The translations under genes and the position numbers were made by a program. A model generated the notes under the pieces. It was not told the origin of the DNA and searched no databases. It worked only from the letters and a program-made list of their open reading frames with translations. From AWTP1-13 sp963840445 (GTDB lineage: Bacteria > Pseudomonadota > Alphaproteobacteria > Rhizobiales > Hyphomicrobiaceae): 64,000 nt of DNA. Shown here piece by piece: positions 1-9,255 of this stretch. The DNA is taken from the NCBI GenBank assembly GCA_963840445.1, contig CAWIZC010000032.1, positions 248,001 to 312,000 of the forward strand, read 5' to 3'. Position 1 is the stretch's first letter; every line of letters begins with the position of its first letter.

Positions 1-115
1 CCGCGCACGATCGAAGAACTCGCCATTCGACGAAAGCAAGATGCAAGGCCGCGTGCTGCACACGATGGTTGCCGGCAGCACCGTCTATCAATACGCTGCG
101 GCCGATCGCGCCTGA
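1..115 (+). CDS. pyrC: Dihydroorotase, C-terminal end (partial)
   Basis: The first 115 bases read open in frame 2 and end at TGA (113-115). The translated tail contains KNSPFDESKMQGRVLHTMV followed by AGSTVYQ, which matches the C-terminal end of dihydroorotases (the KNTPFDG..VKGRV..TVVAG pattern). The enzyme closes carbamoyl-aspartate to dihydroorotate in pyrimidine synthesis. plsY follows after only 18 bp, and pyrC-plsY-dprA-topA is a familiar alphaproteobacterial order, which supports the call. A catalytically dead PyrC-like paralogue (PyrX) would look the same from this short tail. Confidence 0.75.
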   Translation, partial: RARSKNSPFDESKMQGRVLHTMVAGSTVYQYAAADRA

Positions 116-133
116 CGCGCTGCATCTCGTCGA

Positions 134-763
134 GTGTTGCCGATGAGCCTCTGGTCATCTGCCTACGCACCTCTCGCCTTGCTGGTCGGCTATCTGTTGG
201 GCTCGATCCCGTTCGGATTGCTGCTGACGCAAGCTGCTGGCCTCGGCGATGTGCGCCAAATCGGCTCCGGCAACATCGGCGCCACCAACGTGCTGCGTAC
301 CGGGCACAAGGGGCTCGCCGCCGCCACGTTGCTCCTGGACCTGTTGAAGGGCACGATAGCCGTCCTGGTGGTCTACGAGATCGCCAAGCGCTTCGTGGCC
401 TTCGACGCCTATCAGCTGTCCTATGTGGCAGGGCTTGGTGCGCTGCTCGGCCATATCTTCCCGGTGTGGCTGCGCTTTGCCGGCGGCAAGGGCGTCGCCA
501 CCTTCATCGGTGTGTTGTTGGCTCTGTATTGGCCGGCGGCTGTGATCTTTGGCCTGGTCTGGGCAGCCGTGGCGGCGATCTCGCGCTATTCCTCGCTGGC
601 GGCCCTGTCGGCCACCGTCGCCGTCGTACTGTTCTACGCAGCGTTCGGGCAGGCCGGCTTGCTGTTTATCGTCATCATGGCCGCCCTGATTTTCCTCAAG
701 CACCAAGCCAATATTCGCCGCCTGCTGGCCGGCGAGGAGAGCAGGATCGGTGCCAAGTCGTGA
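134..763 (+). CDS. plsY: Acyl-phosphate:glycerol-3-phosphate acyltransferase PlsY
   Basis: PlsY is the membrane enzyme that transfers an acyl group from acyl-phosphate to glycerol-3-phosphate, the first acylation in phospholipid synthesis. The 209-residue product is almost entirely hydrophobic, with about five membrane segments. It carries the family motifs GSGNIGATNVLRTGHKG near residue 48 and FAGGKGVATF near residue 115, then RYSSLAALSA. The length is normal for the family. Translation could begin at GTG 134 or at ATG 143; neither has a clear ribosome binding site. The end overlaps the start of dprA by 14 bp, so the two are probably co-transcribed with pyrC. Confidence 0.95.
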   Translation: MLPMSLWSSAYAPLALLVGYLLGSIPFGLLLTQAAGLGDVRQIGSGNIGATNVLRTGHKGLAAATLLLDLLKGTIAVLVVYEIAKRFVAFDAYQLSYVAGLGALLGHIFPVWLRFAGGKGVATFIGVLLALYWPAAVIFGLVWAAVAAISRYSSLAALSATVAVVLFYAAFGQAGLLFIVIMAALIFLKHQANIRRLLAGEESRIGAKS

Positions 764-1968
764 GCCTCCCGAACATTCCTTGGCGCGTTCCCTGACGCGT
801 CTGACACCGGCGCCGCTGCCGCAAGCCGACCTCGATGAACGCCAGCGGCTGGCCTGCCTGCGCCTAATCCGCAGCAGCAACGTCGGGCCGGTCACCTTTC
901 GCGAGCTCATCAATCAGTTCGGCGGCGCCGTCGAGGCGCTCGAGGCTCTGCCCGAATTATCCCGACGCGGCGGCCGCCACAGTCTGCGCATCTGTGCACG
1001 AGCCGATGCCGAGGCGGAGCTGGAAGCAGCCGACCGCATCGGCGCGCGCCCGCTGTTCACCATCGAGCCCGGCTATCCGCCGGCGCTGGCGGTGCTGCCC
1101 CGGTCGCCGCCACTGCTCTACGCCAAAGGCGACCTCGGCCAGCTGCTGCGGCCGACGCTGGCCATCGTCGGGGCGCGCAACGGGTCGGCGGCCGGCCAGA
1201 AGCTAGCCCGCCTGTTCGCAGCGCGCATCGGCAGCGCCGGCCTCGCCATCGCCTCCGGTCTGGCCCGCGGCATCGACGCGGCCGCGCACGAGGCTGCCCT
1301 TGCCACCGGCACCGTTGCCGTGGTGGCCGGGGGGTATCGATGTGGTCTACCCGCCGGAGCACGAGCGGCTACAGGCCCAGATCGGCGAGCGCGGCTGCCT
1401 GGTCAGCGAGCAGCCACCTGGTTTCGTGCCCCGCGCCAAGGACTTCCCCCGCCGCAACCGCATCATTTCCGGCATCTCCCTGGGCGTGGTCATTGTCGAG
1501 GCGGCGCGCCGGTCGGGAACACTGATCACCGCGCGCATGGCGGCCGAGCAGGGCCGCGAGGTGTTCGCGGTGCCAGGCCACCCGCTTGATCCCCGGGCGG
1601 AAGGCACCAACCGGCTGCTCAAGACCGGCGCCACCCTGGTCACCGAGCCCGAGGACGTGCTTGAGGTCCTCGCCCCCATGCTGCGGGAGGGCCCATCCGC
1701 AGTCGCCATGTATCCGGACGACACGCGGTTTCCCCAAGCCGAGGACAGCCGCCACCCCGACCTGCCCGAGTTCGGTGCCGGCGAGAGGGCCCGTCTGCTT
1801 GGCGCGCTAGGCCCCGCGCCGGTCGATATCGACGAGCTGGCGCGGGCTACCGGCCTGTCGATCCGCTCGATCCGCATCGCCCTGATCGAGCTGGACCTGG
1901 CCGGCCGCATCGAGCGGCACGGCCACCAGCTGGTGTCCTTGGCGACGGACGTATCAGACCCGGCCTGA
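750..1968 (+). CDS. dprA: DNA-processing protein DprA, frame broken by one inserted base
   Basis: DprA loads RecA onto incoming single-stranded DNA during transformation. The frame from GTG 750 encodes an N-terminal helix-hairpin-helix-like region (residues about 30-80) and the Rossmann-like core start (AIVGARNGSAAGQKLARLF, then SGLARGIDAAAHEAAL). It then runs out of frame at a six-G run (1329-1334). The frame that continues has GIDVVYPPEHERLQ, NRIISGISLGVVIVEAA, SGTLITARMAAEQGREVFAV and a C-terminal winged helix (PAPVDIDELARATGLS). Removing one G gives the expected AGGIDVVYPPEH junction and a 405-residue protein of normal length. This is more likely a sequence error than a real mutation, although dprA is dispensable. 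Confidence 0.88.
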
Positions 1969-2241
1969 GGCTGGCTTGCGCCCCGCCTGGCGCTGCACCA
2001 GCGCCTCCTGGCGGGCCAGCTCCAGCAGGGCCGCCAGCGTGCGGCAGCCCATGTTGGCCGACATCAGCTCGAGTTGTCGGGCCATATCGGCGATGTAGCC
2101 GAGCCTACCATCCTTCGCCGTGGCCGGCGCCGGGCCGCCGGGACTGGGCACCAGCCCAGCCGCCGTCCGCGTCCTACGCGCAGGCCGGTGTCCGTGCCCA
2201 TTACCACTTTCTGCACTTTCCCTAGCGCGCATAGCCGTCAT
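1954..2241 (-). CDS. Small conserved-looking protein of unknown function
   Basis: This 95-residue ORF has a disordered, Arg/Pro/Gly-rich first half and a well-formed helical second half, YIADMARQLELMSANMGCR followed by TLAALLELARQEAL. That tail resembles small alphaproteobacterial proteins of the form YIAxLxxELxxLAxxxGxxxLAxLLxLARxEA that I recognise only as hypothetical. It starts at ATG 2241 and its end overlaps the 3' end of dprA by 15 bp, convergently. No function is proposed. The N-terminal half may be non-coding, with a later start. Confidence 0.55.
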   Translation of the reverse strand: MTAMRARESAESGNGHGHRPARRTRTAAGLVPSPGGPAPATAKDGRLGYIADMARQLELMSANMGCRTLAALLELARQEALVQRQAGRKPASGRV

Positions 2242-2353
2242 CCCCAGGTCTGTGCCAATTCATAAGAAATATTGCCGGAATCAATCTAACGAAGCGTGGA
2301 TATGCTCGCAATATGCGATATGGGTTGTCCTCTACAATTTTAGGTTGTCAAGT

Positions 2354-2382
2354 TTGACATGGCCCCACTCATCAACCATGTT
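2354..2382 (+). promoter_or_regulatory. Possible sigma-70-type promoter for topA
   Basis: TTGACA at 2354-2359 is a perfect -35 box. It is followed 17 bp later by CATGTT (2377-2382), a weak -10 box. It lies about 90 bp ahead of the topA start, in the only non-coding gap of this gene run. The surrounding 2260-2400 stretch is visibly AT-richer than the genes on either side. The poor -10 keeps this tentative. Confidence 0.3.
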
Positions 2383-2474
2383 CTGCGCCGCAAACAGACT
2401 GGGTAGCAACAGCTGGGATGCGCGGCCGCTCCCCATATTAGAAGCAACAGAAGCCGCCGCCGAGACCGTCACAG

Positions 2475-5225
2475 ATGAACGTTGTCATTGTTGAATCGGT
2501 CGCCAAGGCCAAGGCGATCAACAAGTACCTGGGCTCGGCCTACAAGGTCATTGCCTCCTATGGCCATGTCAGCGACCTGCCGTCCAAGGACGGCTCCGTC
2601 GAGCCCGACAAGGACTTCGAGATGCACTGGGACGTGGATGGGCGCTCCCAGAAGGTGATGAAAGAGATCACCGAAGCCGTCAAGAACGCCGACAAGCTGA
2701 TCCTGGCCACCGACCCGGATCGCGAGGGGGAAGCCATCTCCTGGCACATCCTGCGCATCCTCGGGGAAAAGAAGGCCCTGAAGAAGGGCGTCCCGGTCGA
2801 GCGGGTCACCTTCAACGCCGTAACCAAGCAGTCGGTGCTGGACGCCTTCAAGGCCCCCCGCCAGATCGATGCCCCCCTGGTCGAGGCCTATCTGGCCCGC
2901 CGGGCGCTGGACTATCTGGTCGGCTTTACGCTTTCGCCGGTGCTGTGGCGCAAGCTGCCGGGCGCCCGCTCGGCCGGCCGCGTGCAGTCCGTCGCCCTGC
3001 GCCTGATCTGCGACCGGGAAGCCGAGATCGAGGCATTCAAGAGCGAGGAATACTGGACCATCGAAGCCCAGCTCCTCACCGCCAAGAACGAGGAGTTCGC
3101 GGCCCGGCTGAACGCTATTGCCGGCCAGAGGCTCGACAGGCTCGACATCAAGGACGAGGCCAGCGCCACCGCCATCAAGGCGGCCATCGAGAAGGGCGAC
3201 TTCAAGGTGGTGCGCGTCGAGAAGAAGGCTGTGAAGCGCAATCCGTTTGCGCCGTTTGCCACCTCGACCCTGCAGATGGACGCCTCCCGCAAGCTCGGCT
3301 ACTCCGCCAAGCAGACCATGCAGCTCGCCCAGCGCCTGTATGAGGGTGTCGACATCGGCGGCGAGACGGTCGGCCTCATCACCTACATGCGAACCGACGG
3401 CGTGACCATCATTCCGGAGGCCGTCAACGCCATCCGCGGCATGATCGCGCGCGAGTATTCTCAGCGCTACGTCGCACCCTTCATTCGCGAGTACAAGACC
3501 AAGGCCAAGAACGCGCAGGAGGCCCATGAGGCCATCCGCCCGACCGACGTAACCCGCCGCCCGCAGGACGTCGCCAAGCATCTCGACCGCGACCAGGCCC
3601 GCCTCTACGAGCTGATCTGGAAGCGCACGGTCGCAAGCCAGATGGCGTCTGCCGAGCTGGAGCAGACCACTGCCGACATCGAGGTCAAAGGCCGCGACGG
3701 CAAGCTCTACACTTTGCGTGCGTCCGGATCTGTCGTGATGTTCGAAGGCTTCCTCAAGATCTACGAGGAAGGCCGCGATGATCGCGTGCGCGTGGTCGAG
3801 AAGGGCAAGGAGGATCACTCCGAGGACGACGACAGCAGGCGCCTGCCGCCGCTGGCCGAAGGCGACCGCGTCACCGACCGCAAGATCGAGGCCGAGCAGC
3901 ACTTCACGCAGCCGCCGCCGCGCTTTACGGAGGCGACGCTCGTCAAGCGCATGGAAGAACTCGGCATCGGCCGTCCGTCGACCTATGCCTCCACGCTCGC
4001 CGTGCTGCAGGAGCGCGACTACGTCCGCATCGACAAGAAGCGCCTGATCCCCGAGGACAAGGGCCGTCTCGTCACGGCCTTCCTGGAGGCCTTCTTCAAG
4101 CGCTACGTCGAGTACGATTTCACCGCCGACCTGGAGGAGAAGCTCGACCTTATTTCCGACGGCAAGCTCGAGTGGAAGGACGTGCTGCGCGACTTCTGGC
4201 GCGACTTCACGGCCCGCGTCGGGGAGATCAAGGACCTTCGCGTCGGCGAGGTGTTGGACGCGTTGAACGAGCTGCTCGGCCCGCACATCTTCCCGCCCAA
4301 GCCGGAAGGCGGCGATCCGCGCCAGTGTCCGAACTGCGGCGCCGGCCGCTTGAGTCTCAAGGTCGGCAAGTTCGGCGCCTTCATCGGCTGCTCCAACTAT
4401 CCCGAGTGCCGCTTCACCCGCCAGTTCTCCGACAGCCAGAACGGTTCGCCCGAGGCCTCGACGCCAGAGGGCAAAATGCTCGGCACCGATCCCGAGACCG
4501 GATTGCCCGTCACGCTGCGCACCGGCCGGTTCGGGCCCTATGTGCAGCTCGGCGAAGCCGAAGGCGAGGAGAAGCCCAAGCGATCGTCCATCCCGAAAGG
4601 CATGGACGCAGCCACGCTCACCCTGGAGCAGGCGCTGTCATTACTGCGGCTGCCGCGCGAGGTCGGGCTGCACCCGGAGACGGGCACGCCGATCACCGCC
4701 GGGCTCGGCCGCTATGGCCCGTTCATCCTGCACGACGGCACCTACGCCAACCTGCCGAGCGTGGACGAGGTGTTCTCGGTCGGCATCAACCGCGCCGTGG
4801 CACTGCTGGCGGAAAAGAAGGCGGGCGGCGGCAAGAGCCGTTTCCAGCGCGCCGCGCCGACTGTGCTGAAGGAGTTGGGTGAGCATCCCAAGCTCGGCGG
4901 CAAGGTGCAGGTCCTGTCGGGCCGCTACGGTCCCTACGTCAAGCACGGCGACGTCAACGCCACCCTGCCACGCTCCAAGGAGCCGGCCGCACTGACCATG
5001 GACGAAGCCGTACAGCTGATCGCCGAGCGTGCCGCCAAGGGTCCGTCGAAATCCAAGCGGCGCAGCGCCAAGCCGAAAGCCGAGAAACCGCCCAAGACAG
5101 ACAAACCCGCCAAGGCCGAGAGCAAATCCAAGACCAAGGCCGCAGCCGCGCCGGCCAAGCCGAAGTCCAAGACGGCCGCCAAATCGGCCAAGCCAAAGGC
5201 CAAGGCAAAAGAGGCGGCGGAATAA
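2475..5225 (+). CDS. topA: DNA topoisomerase I
   Basis: Type IA topoisomerase that relaxes negatively supercoiled DNA. The 916-residue product opens with a TOPRIM domain (VIVESVAKAKAINKYLG; ATDPDREGEAISWH near residue 80). It contains the active-site tyrosine segment GLITYMRTDG (about residue 300) and a zinc-ribbon repeat (CPNCGAGRLSLKVGKFGAFIGC..YPEC, about residues 617-650), followed by further repeats of the type GRFGPYVQLG and GRYGPFILHDG in which the cysteines are lost. It ends in a Lys/Ala/Pro-rich tail of about 60 residues, probably DNA-binding and disordered. Start ATG 2475 is the natural family start (MNVVIVES). rnr begins 14 bp downstream, the usual order in Hyphomicrobiales. Confidence 0.97.
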   Translation: MNVVIVESVAKAKAINKYLGSAYKVIASYGHVSDLPSKDGSVEPDKDFEMHWDVDGRSQKVMKEITEAVKNADKLILATDPDREGEAISWHILRILGEKKALKKGVPVERVTFNAVTKQSVLDAFKAPRQIDAPLVEAYLARRALDYLVGFTLSPVLWRKLPGARSAGRVQSVALRLICDREAEIEAFKSEEYWTIEAQLLTAKNEEFAARLNAIAGQRLDRLDIKDEASATAIKAAIEKGDFKVVRVEKKAVKRNPFAPFATSTLQMDASRKLGYSAKQTMQLAQRLYEGVDIGGETVGLITYMRTDGVTIIPEAVNAIRGMIAREYSQRYVAPFIREYKTKAKNAQEAHEAIRPTDVTRRPQDVAKHLDRDQARLYELIWKRTVASQMASAELEQTTADIEVKGRDGKLYTLRASGSVVMFEGFLKIYEEGRDDRVRVVEKGKEDHSEDDDSRRLPPLAEGDRVTDRKIEAEQHFTQPPPRFTEATLVKRMEELGIGRPSTYASTLAVLQERDYVRIDKKRLIPEDKGRLVTAFLEAFFKRYVEYDFTADLEEKLDLISDGKLEWKDVLRDFWRDFTARVGEIKDLRVGEVLDALNELLGPHIFPPKPEGGDPRQCPNCGAGRLSLKVGKFGAFIGCSNYPECRFTRQFSDSQNGSPEASTPEGKMLGTDPETGLPVTLRTGRFGPYVQLGEAEGEEKPKRSSIPKGMDAATLTLEQALSLLRLPREVGLHPETGTPITAGLGRYGPFILHDGTYANLPSVDEVFSVGINRAVALLAEKKAGGGKSRFQRAAPTVLKELGEHPKLGGKVQVLSGRYGPYVKHGDVNATLPRSKEPAALTMDEAVQLIAERAAKGPSKSKRRSAKPKAEKPPKTDKPAKAESKSKTKAAAAPAKPKSKTAAKSAKPKAKAKEAAE

Positions 5226-5239
5226 GGATTACCGAGGCG

Positions 5240-7513
5240 GTGCCCCGCAACACGAAAGCAACAAGCCGCGGGGCCGGGGAGCTGCCCACCAGGGACGAAA
5301 TCCTCACGTTTCTTCAAACGGCCGGCAGCAAGGCCGGCAAGCGTGAGATTGCGCGCCACTTCTCCATCAAGGGCGACAACCGCGTCGCGCTCAAGAGCCT
5401 GCTTGCCGAAATGGCCGACGAGGGCCTGCTCACGGGCAACCGCAAAGGCTTCAAGGAGCGCGGCAAGCTGCCGCCCGTGAGCGTGCTGGAGATCGTGGCC
5501 CGCGACAAGGACGGCGAGCTCGTCGCAGAGCCGGCTGTCTGGGACGCGAGCGAGGGCGAGCGTCCCAAGGTGCTGGTCATCGACCCCAAGAAGTCCGGCC
5601 GTTCCGGCGAGCCCGCGCTCGGCCAGGGCGATCGCATCCTGGCGCGCATTACGCGCCTCTCGGACAAAGACGTGTACGGCTACCGCTACGAGGCCGAGCC
5701 GATCAAGCGCCTGCCGCGCGAGAAGCGGCGCATGCTCGGCATCTTCCGCACCCGAAAGGGTGGTGGCGGGGTTATCGATCCGGTCGACCGCAAGGAGCTG
5801 AAGGAGTGGCGGATCGCTGCCGGCGACGAAGGCGACGCCAAGGACGGCGACCTCGTCCGCTTCGACCTCAACCGCTCCGGCCGCTTCGGCGTGCCGCAGG
5901 CGCGCGTCGCGGAAAGCCTCGGCAATCCGCAGGACCAGCGCAAGGTCAGCCTGATCGCCGTGCACGCGCACGGCATACCCGACGAGTTTCCCGAGGACGT
6001 GCTGACTGAGGCAGCCGAGGCCCGGGCGCCCTCGCCGCAAGGCCGCGTCGACCTATGTGACCTCCCGCTGCTGACCATCGACCCAGTCGATGCCCGCGAC
6101 CATGACGACGCCGTGCACGCCGCGCCCGACTCCGACCCCAAGAATCCCGACGGCTGGATCGTGCACGTGGCCATTGCCGACGTTGCCTACTACGTGCGTC
6201 CCGGCAGCCGCATGGATCGCGAGGCGCGCATCCGCGGCAACTCCGTGTATTTCCCCGACCGTGTCGTGCCGATGCTGCCCGAGCGGATCTCCAACGACCT
6301 GTGCTCGCTGCGTGAGGGCGAGGTGCGCGCGTGTCTTGTCGCACGCATGGTATTCGACAAGCATGGCAGCAAGCGCAGCCACACGTTCCTGCGCGCCCTG
6401 ATGCGCTCCGCCGCCAAGCTTTCCTACCAGGAGGCGCAGGCGGCCATCGACGGCAAGCCGAGCGAGAAGTCCCGTCCGCTGATGCAGAGCGCCCTGCAGC
6501 CGTTATGGGCGGCCTATAAGGCGCTGGCCGCCGCGCGCGACCGGCGCGAGCCGCTCGACCTCGATCTGCCGGAGCGCAAGATCGTGCTCGACGCTGCCGG
6601 CAAGGTCGAGCGAGTGATCGTGCCCCAGCGCCTGGAAGCCCATCGCCTGATCGAAGAGTTCATGATCCAGGCCAACGTTGCCGCTGCCGAAACCCTGGAG
6701 GCCAAGCGCGCTGCCGTCATCTACCGGGTGCACGAGCCGCCTTCCAAGGAAAAGCTGGAGGCGCTGCGCGAGTTCCTGGACGGCCTCGACCTCAAGCTGC
6801 CCGGTGCCGGCAGCCTCAAGCCCGGCGACTTCAACAAGGTATTGAAGCGCGCCAAGTCGATGCCGGTGACCGACCTCATCAACGAGATCGTGCTGCGCTC
6901 GCAGGCGCAGGCCGTCTATGCGGCCGACAACGCCGGACACTTCGGCCTGCATCTGGCCCGCTACGCGCACTTCACCTCGCCGATCCGCCGCTATGCCGAT
7001 CTCATCGTGCACCGCGCCCTGATCCGCGCCTTGCAGCTCGGGCCCGGTGGGCTTGCGGATGAGGAGGCCGCTCGCCTGCCGGAGATCGCCCAGTCCATCT
7101 CGGAGGCCGAGCGGCGCGCCATGGCCGCCGAGCGCGAGACCATCGACCGGCTGGTGGCGGGCTTCCTCGCCGACCGCGTCGGCGCCGAGTTCTCCGCGCG
7201 CATCTCGGGGGTGACCCGCGCCGGCCTGTTCGTGCGCCTCAGGGACACGGGCGCCGACGGCTTCGTGCCGGCCGCCACCATCGGCAACGACTACTACCGT
7301 CATCACGAGGACGCCCATGCCCTGATCGGCGATCGCACGGGCGAGAGCTACCGCCTGGGCGACGACGTCAGCGTGCGCCTGGTCGAGGCCATCCCGACCG
7401 CCGGCGCGTTGCGCTTCGAGATGTTGTCGCAGGGCAAGCGCCAACCCGGCCATCTGGGCAAACTGCCGCGCCGCGCCGGCTTCCGCGGACAGCGACGCTA
7501 CCGGCCGAGATGA
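5240..7513 (+). CDS. rnr: Ribonuclease R
   Basis: 3'-5' exoribonuclease that degrades structured RNA. The 757 residues comprise an N-terminal helix-turn-helix/cold-shock region (TRDEILTFLQTAGSKAGKREI), an RNB catalytic domain with the acidic metal-binding signature DPVDARDHDDAVHA near residue 285 and the later SPIRRYADLIVHRAL, and a C-terminal S1 domain (FSARISGVTRAGLFVRLRDTGADG). The protein ends in a short basic tail. The start is GTG 5240, behind a GAGG-type site, 14 bp after topA; the genes are probably co-transcribed. The DUF983 gene often found next is absent; 7514-7626 holds no gene that I can see. Confidence 0.96.
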   Translation: MPRNTKATSRGAGELPTRDEILTFLQTAGSKAGKREIARHFSIKGDNRVALKSLLAEMADEGLLTGNRKGFKERGKLPPVSVLEIVARDKDGELVAEPAVWDASEGERPKVLVIDPKKSGRSGEPALGQGDRILARITRLSDKDVYGYRYEAEPIKRLPREKRRMLGIFRTRKGGGGVIDPVDRKELKEWRIAAGDEGDAKDGDLVRFDLNRSGRFGVPQARVAESLGNPQDQRKVSLIAVHAHGIPDEFPEDVLTEAAEARAPSPQGRVDLCDLPLLTIDPVDARDHDDAVHAAPDSDPKNPDGWIVHVAIADVAYYVRPGSRMDREARIRGNSVYFPDRVVPMLPERISNDLCSLREGEVRACLVARMVFDKHGSKRSHTFLRALMRSAAKLSYQEAQAAIDGKPSEKSRPLMQSALQPLWAAYKALAAARDRREPLDLDLPERKIVLDAAGKVERVIVPQRLEAHRLIEEFMIQANVAAAETLEAKRAAVIYRVHEPPSKEKLEALREFLDGLDLKLPGAGSLKPGDFNKVLKRAKSMPVTDLINEIVLRSQAQAVYAADNAGHFGLHLARYAHFTSPIRRYADLIVHRALIRALQLGPGGLADEEAARLPEIAQSISEAERRAMAAERETIDRLVAGFLADRVGAEFSARISGVTRAGLFVRLRDTGADGFVPAATIGNDYYRHHEDAHALIGDRTGESYRLGDDVSVRLVEAIPTAGALRFEMLSQGKRQPGHLGKLPRRAGFRGQRRYRPR

Positions 7514-7626
7514 TGCGCATACGATGCGCCGGCAGCACACCTGCCATCGCCGCGGCAAGCTTGACTGACATGCGGGCAGGCTAGACCCTGGCGCGACACC
7601 GAGGGGCGGGGGTTGGGAGCGACCGC

Positions 7627-8376
7627 ATGAACGAGAAGCCGCGGCAAGCCGCGCCGGCAGCGTCGGCCAAGGCGCGCGCATTGCGGCCTCGCGATGCCGC
7701 CACGCTCATCATCGTCGACGACACCTCGGGCGAGCCGCGCGTCCTGCTGGGCCGTCGGCGCGCGGACATGGTATTCATGCCCGGCCGCTACGTGTTTCCC
7801 GGCGGCCGCGTCGATCGCGCCGACCGCCTGATCGAGGCCGGCAGCGATCTCCACCGCGACGACCTGCTCAAGCTGATGGTGGCCATGAAGGGTACGCCCA
7901 GCGAGGCAAGGGCCCGCGCCTTGGGGCTGGCCGCCATTCGCGAGACCTTCGAGGAAGCCGGCCTCATCATCGGCGCGCCCATCTCGGCGGCCGGTCCCGC
8001 CAAGACCCCGGCCTGGCAGGATTTCTTCGCTACCGGCTACCGTCCAGCGCTCGACCGCCTGACCTTTTTCGCGCGCGCCATCACGCCGCCCGGCCGGCCG
8101 CGCCGTTTCGACACCCGCTTCTTCTGCGTGCCGGCCGATGCCATCGCGCACAAGATCACCATCAAGGACGGCGAATTGTCCGACCTCGAATGGCATTCGA
8201 TCGCGCAGGCGCGCGGCCTGCAATTGCCCAACATCACCCGGGTCATTCTCGAGGACCTTGGCGAGCGCATCGCCGCCTGCGCGCTGCACACCAGCGAGGT
8301 TCCGGTGCCCTTCTACCATCGCAGAAACGGCACCTTTCGCCGCGACCTCATCAGCCCGGATACCGTCCTTGACTAA
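7627..8376 (+). CDS. Nudix hydrolase family protein
   Basis: The 249-residue protein has a degenerate Nudix arrangement. The strand/loop FMPGRYVFPGGRVDRADR is followed by an insertion of about 40 residues, then the box core AAIRETFEEAGLIIG (REtxEExG). This layout is typical of the larger NUDT7/NUDT19-like Nudix proteins, which cleave nucleoside-diphosphate-X compounds such as CoA derivatives, but the substrate cannot be read from the sequence. It sits between rnr and rpmG, the expected place in this gene order. ATG 7627 is used; the first 20 residues are low-complexity and probably flexible. Confidence 0.9.
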   Translation: MNEKPRQAAPAASAKARALRPRDAATLIIVDDTSGEPRVLLGRRRADMVFMPGRYVFPGGRVDRADRLIEAGSDLHRDDLLKLMVAMKGTPSEARARALGLAAIRETFEEAGLIIGAPISAAGPAKTPAWQDFFATGYRPALDRLTFFARAITPPGRPRRFDTRFFCVPADAIAHKITIKDGELSDLEWHSIAQARGLQLPNITRVILEDLGERIAACALHTSEVPVPFYHRRNGTFRRDLISPDTVLD

Positions 8377-8439
8377 GCAGTTCGGCTGAGTAGAGTGCGG
8401 CACGACCGCAGCGAGCAATCGCTCCAAATTGGAACAGTC

Positions 8440-8607
8440 ATGGCAAAGCCGGTAACGCAAAAGATCAAGCTGTTGAGCACGGCGGGCACGGGCTTCTTCT
8501 ACGTCACCAAGAAGAATCCGCGGACGGCCACGGACAAGCTGGGCTTCAAGAAGTACGATCCCGTCGCTCGCAAGCACGTCGTCTTCAAGGAAACCAAGAT
8601 CAAGTAG
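8440..8607 (+). CDS. rpmG: 50S ribosomal protein L33
   Basis: The 55-residue product MAKPVTQKIKLLSTAGTGFF continues with YVTKKNPRTATDKLGFKKYDP and matches bacterial L33 throughout. It lacks the paired cysteines of zinc-binding L33, so it is the C-minus form usual in Proteobacteria. The frame is open upstream to 8395, but ATG 8440 is the family start. The gene ends the topA-rnr-Nudix run. Confidence 0.97.
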   Translation: MAKPVTQKIKLLSTAGTGFFYVTKKNPRTATDKLGFKKYDPVARKHVVFKETKIK

Positions 8608-9255
8608 CGCTGCGACGCTTGGCGCCGCTGATCGCGCGGATGCTGACACGCGGACAAGTGGTTCCTGCGTCCGGCTCGCGGACCGTGCCATTTGCAGCAG
8701 CCGTGCATAGCCTGACCGCAACGCAACAACGCGAATTACATAGGAGTGTTCGGCGAGAACCTGTGGGGTCCGCTTCGAGACGGTGGCCGGGTCCGTGACT
8801 GACATCGGCAGCGGGGTAGAAGTCCGAGCAGTCACGGACACCGGCCTGCCAAGTCATGGACCAAAGAGGGCGTTGGCCATCGACCTGGCGTCTTGGTCGT
8901 CTGGCGCGGCGTCCTAGAGGAGGCCACTCCTAGCCGCGCTTGACGACCACTACCTCACGGCATCAGGAGATGCGGCGGACCTGAAAGTCCGTGAGGATCC
9001 AGATTTTGCGATTGAAGAGCGGCGCGCACTTCGACGCCCGCCAAATCCCTCCTCCCTCTGTCCCGTTCCTAACAAAGCAGATCGGCCGGGGCTTGGCAAT
9101 AGCAGCAGTTTCAACGACTTGACTGCGCATCGCTGAAAGCCGCACACCCGTCACCGCGCGCGGTCCAGCTTTAAGCCCCGGGCGATGCGATGCTTGACAT
9201 CCGCTATCGTGCGGAAAATATCAAAATTTCAGTTGCTTATGCCTTTGCACAACAG
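8608..9255. other. Non-coding gap between rpmG and pleD
   Basis: About 650 bases lie between rpmG (plus strand) and the end of pleD (minus strand). Short open frames exist on both strands but none has recognisable protein character or a convincing start site. I see no tRNA, no strong terminator and no repeat shared with the other gaps. An isolated TTGACA at 9191-9196 is followed by AT-rich sequence but points into the 3' end of pleD, so it is unlikely to be a functional promoter. Confidence 0.4.

Noticed and set aside
155..913. Long minus-strand open frame across plsY
   Set aside because: It is the antisense of plsY and dprA; the product is Gln/Arg/Gly-rich with no fold-like pattern, a usual shadow in GC-rich DNA.
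1300..1340. Programmed ribosomal frameshift in dprA
   Set aside because: A six-G run could slip, but dprA is not known to be frameshifted and ten similar breaks occur in unrelated genes of the window, some not in homopolymers.
2469..4286. 605-codon minus-strand frame opposite topA
   Set aside because: Mirror of a clear topoisomerase gene; the Leu/Asp/Gly-rich product has no recognisable motif and no start site.
9191..9220. TTGACA promoter-like sequence before 9256
   Set aside because: It would transcribe into the 3' end of the minus-strand pleD gene, with no plus-strand gene to serve and no good -10 box.
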